Shown here: piece by piece, positions 37,389-48,791 of the stretch | How positions within the stretch are numbered: the stretch's first letter is position 1 | How the letters are laid out: each line of letters starts with the position of its first letter | DNA from: Polysphondylium violaceum | Lineage: Eukaryota > Evosea > Eumycetozoa > Dictyosteliales > Dictyosteliaceae | Direction: 5' to 3' | Assembly (NCBI GenBank): GCA_000277445.1 | Contig: AJWJ01000016.1 | Span: 1-64,000, forward strand | Length of the DNA stretch: 64,000 nt | Notes under the pieces: generated by a model | The model's input: the letters and a program-made list of their open reading frames with translations, nothing else | Databases searched by the model: none | Told to the model about the DNA's origin: nothing | Program-made: the position numbers and the translations under genes

Positions 37389-38194
37389 TAACAACTCTCC
37401 ATATTGTGTTTAACCTTTGCACTAGTTATAACATCTCCTGATCCAAAACCTGTTTGCAATAATGAAAAAATAATAATAAAATGTTTGTGATTTTATTCCA
37501 ATTATCAATGACAACATTCCCCAACTCCCCACTGATTTAGTATCTCCCAAGACCACAAATTAGTTTTAAATAACTATATGTTTATTCAAAGCTATAATAT
37601 CATTCCACCAAAAATTGTATTTCTTTAGCAAGTATGATTGGATTAATCATCAATTATCGCCAACTACCAAAGTAAGCACATTGTCACAACTCAATAAAAG
37701 TACAACTTTGTTATTTATAATATCATTAATGTGCGCGAAAAAAAAAAGACTCTTGGTGGAACGAAATTGTGTATGGCTAAAAAGAACTCGTCCTATTGTC
37801 ATAGATTTTTTATCAATCTCGATCATTATTACGATTTGTAAAGATGATTTTGATGTTTGGGATATTTTTTTATATCATATGGTAAAAAAAGCCTCTTCCC
37901 GGGAAACAAAAAATGAAAAAAAAATAAAAAAAAATAAAAAAAATAGAAAAAACGGTGTTTGGCATTGAACAGTAACGTCTATTGGTACAATGCATGGATA
38001 TTTTTTATGATCAATAGATAAGGTGGGAAATTGTATGGATTTTTGAAGAAGGAGATGAGGTGGATTGAGAAAAAAAAAAAAGTAAAAAAAATCTAAAAAT
38101 TCAAGCATTCAAGAATACCAACAAAACGACGCTCTCAAAGATTGAGTATCCATATTTTAACGATCCAAAGTGATCACACATAATTTACAATCAT
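37389..38194. promoter_or_regulatory. Spacer between second and third IPT/EGF genes
   Basis: About 0.8 kb, AT-rich, with poly(A) around 37915-37950 and 38070-38090. An A/K-rich plus frame (37615-37968) has no ATG-led coding character. No gene recognised. It presumably holds the promoter of the large gene downstream. Confidence 0.45.
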
Positions 38195-41100
38195 ATGAAT
38201 ATTTCTTTATTTGTTTATTTTTTAATATCTCTGTGCATACTGTGTGCAGCAGCTGCACCTCAAATCAATCGTGTCTCTCCGTCATTTGGAGGTTTTAGTA
38301 CACAAATTTGGATTGAAGGAACAGGTTTTGGGTAAGTTACCTTACAGAGGATCAAAAAAAAAAATAATAATTTATATTGACTTTGTATTTTATTTATTTT
38401 AAACTATACTATAATAGCGCTACGGCAGCTTCAAATAGTGTAAGTGGCAATGGATACGTTTGTGCAATTGGAAGTGCCAACATCACTCATATAAGATGTA
38501 CTTTTCAAAGTGCCAGTGTAACTGGAATTCCAGTTTCACTCAGCATTGGTGTTACCACTGGCGGCATTCAATCAAACACTCTTCCTTTTGGGATGATTTC
38601 TATCTCTAAATTTCTTCAAAGCAATTTGATATTCTGGATTCAAGGAGGCTTTAGTAGTATTCCAGTTGCAAGTCAAAATAAAATTATTTTAAGAACCCAA
38701 GATCAAACTATAACAACTCCAGTTAGATACAGTGAAACTGGCCTTCAGTGGGATGTAACAGAGCAGATGGTGAGAAAAGGAGGTCTGGTCGAAATTTTTG
38801 ATGGGGCTACTAATACTGTTGTTACCCAAACTTCCCTTCAGTATACAGCAATTGTTCAAGAAGTAAAGTATTACGAGTCAACAATTTCAATCAAAGGGTT
38901 TTTGTACTCTGCTAGTACAACAGTAACTACAAGTCAGATTTACAATGTAGTTGATGATTGCCCTGTTTCCTCTTGGACAGAGAACACTCTTGTTTGTACC
39001 CCAGTGTCCACCTATTATATTGACAAGTATTATTTTCCATACACAATTAAACAAAGTAATAATTTAGTATATTCATCGGGCGCTAGTCTTCCTATGATTC
39101 AGAGTTTCCAAAATACAGGCGCAGATTCATCAACTTTGAAAATCGACAATCTCCCCCAAACCACTCCTCTTAGAGTATTAGGTCTTACAGCAACACCAAT
39201 CGTACCAACTGCTATATCAACTACAGGAGTTGTCTTAACATATCCACCCAATGCACAATGTGGCAATGCTTTTGTTTCCTCTGATGCTAGTTTGAATTTC
39301 GAACGTTTTTCCACATCGACTCTTGTATGTCCAATTCCACTCATTCAAAATGTAGTCACCAAGCCAGATAGTTCAAACAACTATGTCTTGACATTCAATG
39401 GTAAATTCTTGAATAATCAACAATATAAAATTGGCACTGAAATTTTGTTTTATTCAATCCAATACAGCGGAGGTGCCAACCAGTCTTGTCCTACTCTTAC
39501 CACTTCATCAAATGCAAATTTTGTCTACACCGCTAGTTGTCAAGTCCCAGCCATTGCCATACCAACTACTTTTAAACTCTATGCCTCGACATTACCTGGC
39601 CAATCATCCAGTATACTAGTAGGATATCAACCAACTATTGAAACAGCATCAAAAACAAATTATAAAACTACTGGAACTGTAACTTTAACAGGTAAAGCCT
39701 TTTCATCATTTGATTTAGTCGTAACAATTGGAGGATCTCCATGTCGAAATCCAGTCGTTGCCTCTGATGGATTACAACTGACATGTACTTTTGATGGTGA
39801 TGCTGTTGTTGTAGATTTTAACAAACCTCTTGAAGTTGTTGTTAGTATTGGTTCAACATATATTGATAAAAAGTCTATTTTCTATTATAATAGACCAGCT
39901 CCAACCATTTCCAGTTCAACAACAACAAACTATGGTATACCTGGTACTGTCACCATTACTGGAACTTATTTCTACTCTACAAACTTGGTGGTAACAATCG
40001 GAGGTTCACCATGCACTAGTCCTTTATCAGCAGCAGATGGAAATTCAGTTACCTGTCAATTTGATTCTAGTGTTACTGTGGCTAGTATTAGAAACCCATT
40101 AGAGATATCTATTACAATTGACTCAACATATACCACTAAGAGATCAGTCTTTTATTATACATTGGGTGTCCCAACCATTAATAGTTGTACTTCAACAGAT
40201 TATTTAGTACCAGGTAAAGTTACCATCACTGGCGCCGGGTTTGCTATGTTTAGTTTGGTTGTACAAATAGGTGGCCGGGCATGTACTTCTCCCTCTGTTG
40301 GTTCTGGTGGCACCACGATTGTATGCGACTTTCCAGCCAATGTTGTTGTAACAAATTTCAAGGCACCTCTTACCGTATCTGTTAATATGGACTCTACAGT
40401 TACTGGAACCAAAGATGTATTTTTATATAACCAACCACAACCAGTGATCACCAGCGCTTCCTCAACTTCATATGGTGTAGCTGGTACTGTTACTATTATT
40501 GGTCAGTATCTATATACAACACAACCTATGACAGTAACTATTGGTGGCGTTGCGTGTGCAAATCCCTCTGTCAATGTACAAGGTACTCAAACTACATGTT
40601 CCTTTTCATCAACAGCCAATCCAATTGATTTCATTACACCTTTACCAGTTTTTGTTGGTTTTGAATCAACCTTTAGTGCGACTAAAAATGTATTCTTGTA
40701 TAAAAGACCCAATCCAGTGTTAACAAGTGCCTCTTCAACCACCTTTGATACACCCGGTAAAGTAACTATTATAGGTCTATACTTCTCTTTTAGTACATCA
40801 ATAAATACAGCCGTGAATATTGGTACAGCAGCCTGTACATCACCCATTATTACTGGCGATACTCAAATTGTTTGTGACTTTGCCAGTAAAGTTGCCGTAC
40901 CTGATTACAATACGTTACTCGATGTTAAAGTCACTCTTGATACAACCTATACTGCGACCAAAGCAATGTTTAAATATATTAGACCCATGCCATCTTTGAC
41001 CAGTGCCTCTTCAACCACCTATGGTACACCAGGCCCTATTACTATTGTAGGTAAATATTTCTCTCCATCAAGCACTGGTGGCATTGTTGTCACGATTGGT

Positions 41101-44100
41101 GGAGTTGGGTGTACATTACCTCAAAGAACAGGGGATACTCAAATAGTTTGCTCATTTGATAGTACTAGTTTGGTTGTAACCGATTACACTACAGTATTCG
41201 ACGTCCGGGTCACCATTGACACAGACTATGTAGCTTCTAAACCACTTTTCAAGTATCTTAGACCCAACCCATTGCTAATTAGTGCCTCTTCTACAATCTA
41301 TGATACACCAGGTCCAGTCACTATAGTAGGCAAATACTTCTCGCCATCCACCACTATCAGTGTTACTATTGGTGGTCAATCTTGTACCTCACCTGTCGCA
41401 ACTGGTGATACTCAGATTGTCTGTACATTCCAAAGTAGACTTGCAGTTACTGATTATAACACATTATACATCGTAGGTGTTACTATTTCTGGTTCATTCT
41501 CCTCTAGCAAACCAATGTTTCAATATATTAGACCCAATCCAAGTCTAACTGCTGCATCATCAACTACCTATGGTACAGCTGGACTTGTTTTAATTGAAGG
41601 TAAATATTTCTCACCATCCACTTCCGACTCTATAACTATCACCATTGGAGGAGTCCCCTGTACAACGCCTCAAAGAACTGGTGATGCTCAAATAATCTGT
41701 TCTTTCTCCAGCTTAGCTCCACCAGGTGATTATAAAACACCATTACCTGTGTCTGTTACTATTGATACTGCTAGTACCACCAGTAATTTGTTTAGTTATA
41801 TTAGACCCAATCCTGTCCTCACTTCAGCCACTTCCACCGTTTTTGCTACACCAGGTCCCGTCACTATTATTGGTAACTATTTCTCGCCACAAAACAACAT
41901 GGTTGTTACCATAGGTAATGCCCCTTGTTCAAGTCCTGTTGTAACTGGTGATACTCAAATTGTTTGTAATTTTGCTAGTACGGCTCCAGTACCCAATTAC
42001 CAAACACCATTGAGTGTAAGTGTTTCAATTGACAACACCTATTCAGTAGCTAAACAAGTCTTTTATTATATTAGACCAACACCAACCATCATCTCTGCCT
42101 CCTCCACAAACTATTTAGTACCAGGTATAGTTACCATCACTGGTACTTTCTTTGCTCCAGATAGTTTGATTGTCACTATTGGCGGCAGCTCGTGTAATTT
42201 ACCCACTGTTGCTCAAGGGGGTAATGAATTGACCTGTCAGTTCCAGTCTAACGTTCCAGTTACAGATTTCAAGTCTCCCTTAACCGTATTTGTAAGCGTT
42301 GACACCTCCTTTATTGCTTCTAAAGCAGTCTTTTATTATATTAGACCAAATCCAATTATTAGCAGTGCCACTCCAACTACATATGATACAGCTGGTATTG
42401 TTACAATTACTGGTAGTTATTTTGCATCCTCCGATTTAATTGTCAAGATTGGCAATGCTCCATGTGCATCACCTACAGTTTCACAAGATACAAACCAGAT
42501 CACCTGTCAATTTGATTCAAAAGTTGCAGTCACTGACTACAAAGTTCCACTAGATGTATTTGTTAGCATCGAAACCACCTTTACAGCAACCAAAGCAGTG
42601 TTTTTATATAATAGACCCAATCCAATTTTAACAAGCACATCCAAAACCACATATGGTACTCCTGGCCAAGTATCAATAGTAGGCAAATATTTCTCACCAC
42701 AAGATGCCTTGGTTGTAAAGATTGGCGGTGTAACTTGTACAAGCCCATCAGTCACGAGCGATACCCAAATCATCTGCAACTTTGCCTCATCTGCCCCAGT
42801 TTCAGACTATGCCGTTCCACTTGAAGTCTTTGTTAGTCTTGCCTCTACAAATACAGCTTCTAAATCTATCTTTTACTATAATAGACCACAACCTATTATT
42901 TCCAGTGCTAGTTCTCTTGTATTCAACAGCGCAGGTAAAGTTACTATTTCAGGTTCCTATTTCGCTCCACCTAAAAATCTTGTCGTAACCATTGGAGGCA
43001 CTCAATGCACTTCACCCAGTGTGAGCTCGGACGGAACATCGATTGTTTGTTCATTTTCTGCTGATGTAACTGTTTCTGATTTCAGAGATCCATTACCTGT
43101 CACTGTAGTCATAGACACCACTTTCACTGACACCAAATCAGTGTTTTACTACAATAGACCAAGCCCTACAATCACTGCAGCAACCTCTACCAAATATGAT
43201 GTACCAGGTCTTGTGACTCTCACAGGTACCTATTTTGCTTCTACCAATTTAATCGTCAAAATTGGAGGTGGTCCATGTACTGGACCTGTGGTAAACAGTG
43301 ATACTGAAATTGTTTGTTCCTTTGAATCAAACGTAGTAGTCTCTGATTTCAAGGATTCGTTAGTTGTATCTGTTAGTGTTGATTCTGTATCTGGTTCTGC
43401 AGCAGTATTTACATACATTAGACCAGACCCAATCATTACTAGTGCCACCTCTCTAGTTTACAAAACTCCAGGTCAAGTTACAATTTCAGGTACCTATTTT
43501 GCAATTGATAATCTAATCGTCAAAATTGGAGGTGGTGCATGTAGCTCACCAGTTGTAAACAGTGGTGGTAACCAGATCACTTGTCAATTTAATGCAGACG
43601 TTGTTGTTGTGGATTTTGAGACCAAACTAACTGTCTTTGTTAGTGTTGATTCTTATTCTTCATCAAACTCAGTATTCTCTTACACTAGACCCAATCCAGT
43701 TATTATTTCTTCAACCTCAACAGTCTATGGAGTACCTGGAATGGTAACGATCACAGGAACTTACTTTGATGAAGATGATTTAATTGTCAAGATTGGTAGT
43801 GTAGAGTGTACATCACCAGTTGTATCCCAAAACAAAGATATCATTCAATGCAAATATCCTTCAAGTGAACCAGTAGACTCTAAATTCAAGAATCCACTTT
43901 CAGTTTATGTCAGCGTCAAGTCTATTTACACCTCTTCAAAACCAGTATTCTATTATATTAGACCATTACCAGTCATTACTGAATCTAGTTCAACAGTCTA
44001 TGCCACACCAGGTCAAGTCACAATCACTGGAAACTACTTTGCCTCTGACGATGTCTATGTTGAAATTGGGGGCCAAGAATGCACCACTCCAGTCTCTACT

Positions 44101-46284
44101 GCTAATGTCATTACTTGTGACTTCTCTTCAAATATTTCAGTAGATAGAGGTTTTAGTCAAAAACTCAATGTCCTTGTCAGCATCGACACTGATTTCAATA
44201 CTACCAGACCAGTTTTCACCTACCTTAGACCTAATCCCGTTGTAACTAGTTCAACTTCTACACTATTTTCAATTCCAGGTGTTATTTCTATCGCTGGTAA
44301 CTATTTTGATACCAAAGACTTGATTGTCGAAATCGGGGGATCCAGTTGTGTATCTCTTAATGTCAATCAAGATGGCACATTAGTTACTTGTACCTATGCA
44401 TCAGATATTGATGTTAAAAACTATGATCTTCCTCTACAAGTATTTGTTAGCGTTGACACAAACAGTGCATCTGCACCAGTCTTTTTCTACACCAAACCAA
44501 CTCCAACTATCACCGAAGCCTCATCTACTATTTTTAATGTACCGGGCCAAGTCACTATTATTGGTGATCAGTTTGTAAATGATGATTTAGCCATTGAAAT
44601 TGGGGGAGCCAACTGTACATCACCCAATATTGTAACACCCCAAAAGGTGATATGTGATTTCCCATCCACCGCCCCATTTGTAAGATTTGCAGATCCATTG
44701 GATGTATTAGTTAGTATTAAATCCATTTACACTGCCACCGAGTCTGTATTCTACTACCTTAGACCTAATCCAACTATTAAATCTTGTTCTTCATTATACT
44801 TTAATATTCCTGGTCAAGTCACAATCACTGGAACTTATTTTGCCTCTACAAACTTGGTTGTTATCATCGGGGATGAACCTTGCACTAATCCAATTGCCTC
44901 TGAAGATGAGACAACCATTACCTGTTTGTTTGAATCCAATGCCCTTTTCAAAGATTACCACACACCACTAAATGTCACTGTTGCGGTTGCCTCTAAATCG
45001 ACAACTAGTGCATTATTTTATTACACTAGACCCAATCCAGTGATTATTTCTGCAACCTCTACAAAATATGGAGTTCCTGGTAAAGTAACAATCAAAGGCT
45101 CTCTCTTTGAATCTCAAGAGTCTCAACAGTTACTTGTCTCTATTGGTGGATCGACCTGCACTCAACCATTGGCTAGTCAAGATGGCACGACCATTACATG
45201 TGACTTTGCATCGGATGTTCCAGATAATCATCAAGCATTAATAGTATCTGTCTCTATAGAATCTAAATACAAATCAGCAAAAGCTGTTTTCCTCTATGTC
45301 AGTCCTGATAAAACATGTCCTATTGGTATTGGGGATCAAGTGTGCTCAGGTCATGGTACATGTAATCAACAACAGTTTACTTGTGAATGTAATAGTGGTT
45401 GGGAATCATCAGATTGCTCTCTTCCAAATAAGGGAGGTAACATTCCAGATCCAAGTGTACATCCAAATGATACATCAAGTACTATTATCACTCCTGGTGG
45501 TACAATGTTTGATGTTGGTATCGTACTCGTCAATGAAATGGATACCAATAACAATATAATTCAATCATACAACATTAGCAATATCTCTTGGAACAACATC
45601 ACCAAGCAAGATAGTGTATACTCTTACACCACAACATTACCAAACACAAAATCAACATTAAATGTCCAGCTCACCGTCAACTCTTTAGATCAAAACGTGT
45701 ATGTTGATTTTGCAGGTGATGTTATCCCAATATTGCCAAAATCCATCAAATATCAAGTTGAATTACAAAACTATACATTCAGTTCAAGCCTCAACACCAT
45801 GCAATTCATCTTTAAATCTGGTATCACTCAAAGAGGTGGTGAATGTGTGTATGATGAAAGCACCAAAACACAAAAATCTCTCGACTCTGTCAGATCAATT
45901 CAAATGACTTTAAATGGTGAAACATTAATTGGTACTTTCTCTGATAGAATTGTGATAGATGATAGACCATCATACAACAAAGTCAGTAAACTGGTTGATC
46001 AGGAAATCACCCAATACGGATTAGACAATCAAAATGTCTATATCTCCATTACAACCGCCTATTTCCAACAAAGTGTTGTTGTAGATCCCAATTTTGGTGT
46101 ACTCGTTACTGCTCAAAGTGATGAAGAAGCTTGCAAAAAACCATTTGAAGCATGGAAGATTGGTACCATTGTAGCCTGTAGCACAATCGGTGTTGCAGCT
46201 GCAGGTACTACCGCTGTATTTATTAAAAAGAAAAAAGATCAAGCTGCCTTTATGACTAAAATGTCAAGTTTAAATAGAGATTAA
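38195..46284 (+). CDS. Giant ComC/Tgr-like protein with about 21 IPT repeats
   Basis: Exons 38195-38331 and 38418-46284 (GGC split, phase 2) give 2667 residues. Signal peptide MNISLFVYFLISLCILCAAA, an N-terminal IPT-like part (APQINRVSPSFGGFSTQ), then a divergent region. From about residue 410 to 2335 lie 21 recognisable IPT/TIG repeats of about 90 residues. Each has a SASSTxYxxPGxVTIxGxYF start, IGGxxCxxP, CxFxS and FYYxRPNP linker; one Cys pair per repeat is nearly invariant. One EGF module follows (about 2343-2380), then the same membrane-proximal domain as genes 1 and 2, a TM (about 2625-2645: IGTIVACSTIGVAAAGTTAV) and a short tail. The long stalk should project the N-terminus far from the membrane. 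No breaks are seen across 7.9 kb, so the gene is under coding constraint. Confidence 0.87.
39620..45300 (+). repeat. Coding tandem repeat array of about 270-bp IPT units
   Basis: Within the third IPT/EGF gene, about 21 in-frame units of about 90 codons follow one another. Linkers such as TATTAGACCCAATCC (IRPNP) recur at near-regular spacing. Units differ at many positions, so the array is not a recent slippage product. Some neighbours (for example those at 40980-41810) look closer to each other than to distant units. Confidence 0.85.
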
Positions 46285-46569
46285 ATTAAAAAAATTAAAT
46301 AAATTGAATCAATAATATTAAGAGTACTGTTTATTTTAATTTGTGCATTGACTTTAAATGAATGATATGAGTTAAAGGTGAATGAATTAAAATAAATTAT
46401 TGTAATTAAACCAATGCGCTACAATTTTAAAATTTAATTAACAATATTAGTATTTGAATGCTAAACTATTAAATAAACTTCAGTTGGTGTATGCACCCTT
46501 CTGTAATGGTTGGAAATCCTCACGTTAATCAAAACATAAAAACTTTAAATTTATAAAACAGACCCACCA
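46285..46569. repeat. Spacer with second copy of dispersed repeat
   Basis: 3' flank of the giant IPT gene. About 46460-46560 contains CTTCAGTTGGTGTATGCACC, matching about 268-290, directly joined to TGGAAATCCTCAC and AAAACATAAAAACTTTAAAT, matching 430-512 inverted. The two copies therefore share parts in a different arrangement. The repeat adjoins the LINE fragment downstream and may be part of it or an older insertion target. Confidence 0.6.
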
Positions 46570-46589
46570 ATCATTAGATTTCATTCACC

Positions 46590-46920
46590 ATCACTCAGGT
46601 AGGGGAACAGGTGTGATAAAAGTCAACCACTTTCCACTTGAGAACAAGATAACTGACATCCACGGTGCCCTCTCGGGAGGTCCATCTTCTTTACTCTCAT
46701 GCGTGGTAACTCTTCGATCAATATCTTGGCGACTTACTCCCCTTCTGGCCCTACTTCGGGTGCTCTGGACACCTACATACAATCTCTGTACACTCTCCCT
46801 CTCGCTTAGAAGGACCTTCACATCATGGCAGGTGATTTCAACTGCACAGTCGAAGAAGAGAACCCACTCTCCCACCTCCTCAACTCCCTTTCACTTGACA
46901 GCAAAGGATATATGATATAA
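46590..46920 (+). mobile_element. Truncated non-LTR retrotransposon (LINE/TRE-like) endonuclease fragment
   Basis: Two frames give pieces of an apurinic-type endonuclease domain. About 46608-46670 reads GTGVIKVNHFPLENKITDIH. About 46699-46917 reads MRGNSSINILATYSPSGPTS, then after an in-frame TAG KDLHIMAGDFNCTVEEENPL. The YSPSG and GDFN motifs are the hallmarks of LINE APE endonucleases. The copy is broken by at least one frameshift and one stop and lacks all reverse transcriptase sequence. Its base composition is clearly more GC-rich than the flanks. It lies about 70 bp beyond the 3' end of tRNA-His, the target zone of Dictyostelium TRE3-type elements, which insert roughly 40-150 bp downstream of tRNA genes. 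Confidence 0.75.
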
Positions 46921-46981
46921 AACTACTTTCAAACATGATGGACCTAAAAAAAAAAAGTACACCGACAAATGAAATTTTTTT

Positions 46982-46991
46982 AAAAAAAAAA
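46982..46991 (-). terminator. Pol III T-run terminator of tRNA-His
   Basis: On the minus strand ten consecutive T's begin two bases after the discriminator base of the tRNA, a standard RNA polymerase III stop signal. Confidence 0.85.
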
Positions 46992-46992
46992 G

Positions 46993-47063
46993 TGCCGCGA
47001 CCAGGAATCGAACCTGGGCCAAAGCAGCCACAATGCTGTATACTACCACTATACGATCACGGC
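46993..47063 (-). tRNA. tRNA-His(GUG): tRNA-His (GUG)
   Basis: The minus strand folds into a cloverleaf of 71 nt. The acceptor GCCGTGA pairs with TCGCGGC (one G-T pair) with discriminator A. A short D arm contains AGTGGTAGT. The anticodon loop TTGTGGC gives anticodon GTG. The T arm CCAGG-TTCGATT-CCTGG contains the B box GGTTCGATTCC. No intron. Eukaryotic tRNA-His gains its extra 5' G (G-1) after transcription, so its absence from the gene is expected. A T10 terminator follows. The LINE fragment downstream suggests the gene has served as an integration target. Confidence 0.95.
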
Positions 47064-47785
47064 TTTGTGATATTTTTTAGAAAAATGTGGTAGAATTTAT
47101 ACAAAATTCCATACTCGATATTTTTAATAACGGGGAAAACAAAATCAAACCTATCGTGAACTTTAATTTTGCCAAGGCCCGATGCAAAAGATAATTTCAA
47201 TTGTACAAATAAGTATCTATTATTGTGGTAATGTATTTTGATATTTCTAATATCAATAGAAGTAAGGCCTGATTCTTGTGAGAATCATTTGAATCTCTAA
47301 GGTTTAGTAGCTTTGTCCATCCTTTGATTTGGTTTTTCTCGATTATCTCTTTGCAAGATTCTATATGATCTAATACAATTAAAAATCTTTTTAGCCAAGC
47401 ACATAGGTAATTTATTTATCGATAAGGAATGGGGGGGTGAAGATGTCATCTGTTTAATAATAATAATAACAACAATTACGAAGCAACATGTTGTTCTATT
47501 ATCTAACCCTTCCAAGATTACTTTCAACCCCAGTTGAAGAAACCGATAAATAACACTCACCACAATGGGGGTGTTCTAAAACACTTTTTTTTTATTTTTT
47601 TCTAATTTTTTTTTTAATTTTTGAATTTTTTTTGCAATTCTTTCAATTCTAAAGCTCGTTTCTAAATTTCCATTTCTTTTTAGTTTATTCTAATCATCAT
47701 TATTTATTTACTCTATATAGTATACCACTCCACTCCCTTCACACTCCATATAAAAATAACATATTAAACTAATCACCCATATATA
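47064..47785. other. Spacer with weak minus-strand gene relic
   Basis: Upstream of tRNA-His and of the amidotransferase gene. A minus frame (47563-47297) reads in part INKLPMCLAKKIFNCIRSYR, faintly like the F-box-like N-terminus of dictyostelid FNIP/ankyrin proteins. No full gene can be built. Poly(T) lies at 47586-47630. Confidence 0.35.
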
Positions 47786-48722
47786 ATGAAAATTGCAATT
47801 CGTAAGTATTTTTTTTACCCAATATGTTATAAAAAAAAAAAAAACAAAAAAAATATCAAAAAAGGAAATCATATGATAACACGACACTCGACATCAAATT
47901 CTAATTCTTTTTTTACAAACTCACCTCCACTTTCCACACATTGTAGTTGTAACTGATGAGTATTTGGAAAATTTAGACAATAAACAATACTATGGACTCT
48001 ATGAAGAGTTTTCAAAAGTTTATGATGAACAGAGTAAGGTTGTAGTGGAGAGATTCAATGTGATCAACAAGGAATGGCCCACACAAGAGAGCCAATACGA
48101 ATACGGATACGTTATTTGTGGCAGTAGAGCAGATGCATACAGCCAATTGGACTGGATTCTTTGGTTAAAGAGCAAGATTGTTGATCTTGTTGAGCACGAT
48201 GTCAAGATCTGCGGTATTTGCTTTGGACACCAAATCATTGCCGAGGCATTGGGCGGAAAGGTAGAAAAGAATCACAGGGGCTGGGAATTGGGTCAAGTGG
48301 ACTTTGGCATCAGTCCAGAGACGACTGAGATCTTTAAAAAGATCATGAGCAACAGTAAAAAGAGTTTTGATGGTGCTTCGTCGCCTTCGCAAGAGGATTG
48401 TGGCGAAAAGACTGTCTTGTCACTGCTCTCAATCCACCAAGACTATGTGAGTGTGGTGCCCAAGGGTTTGATGGGATTTGGCAGCACAGATATTTGCGAA
48501 ACACAGGGTCTCATCAAAGAATCCACCCAGACACCGGGTCTCTACACCATCATCTCGTTTCAACATCATCCTGAATTTACCAAAGACTATTTAAATATTT
48601 TAATTGACGAATTAAAAGACACTCTCCCTCCACAATTCCTTCAAGAATCTCGAGACAGTATTAAAGATGAATCAGATCAACTTTGGTGTTCAAGATTGAT
48701 TCATTGTTTCTTTAAACAATAA
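47786..48722 (+). CDS. Class I glutamine amidotransferase-like protein
   Basis: Exon 1 is only 16 nt (47786-47801); exon 2 is 47947-48722; the join restores MKIAILVTDEYLENL, for 263 residues. The GATase1 triad is visible: nucleophile Cys97 in KICGICFGHQIIAEALGG and His213/Glu215 in FQHHPEF. The oxyanion-loop region is GYVICGSRADAYS. No synthetase partner domain is fused, and length fits stand-alone GATase1 proteins (GuaA-N-like, or gamma-glutamyl peptidase-like as in plants and fungi). It probably hydrolyses a gamma-glutamyl amide or peptide, for instance in glutathione-related metabolism. Substrate is not determinable here. The tiny first exon depends on the strong AAAATTGCAATT start and phase fit. 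Confidence 0.85.
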
Positions 48723-48791
48723 GTAATATAACAGTAAATAAATATATAATATAAGTGTATAGAGTATAGTGTACGTGTGTATGTATATCTT

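Noticed and set aside
46613-46915. 100-residue plus-strand ORF as a host gene
   Set aside because: Part of it and an adjacent frame match LINE endonuclease motifs; it is a retroelement relic.
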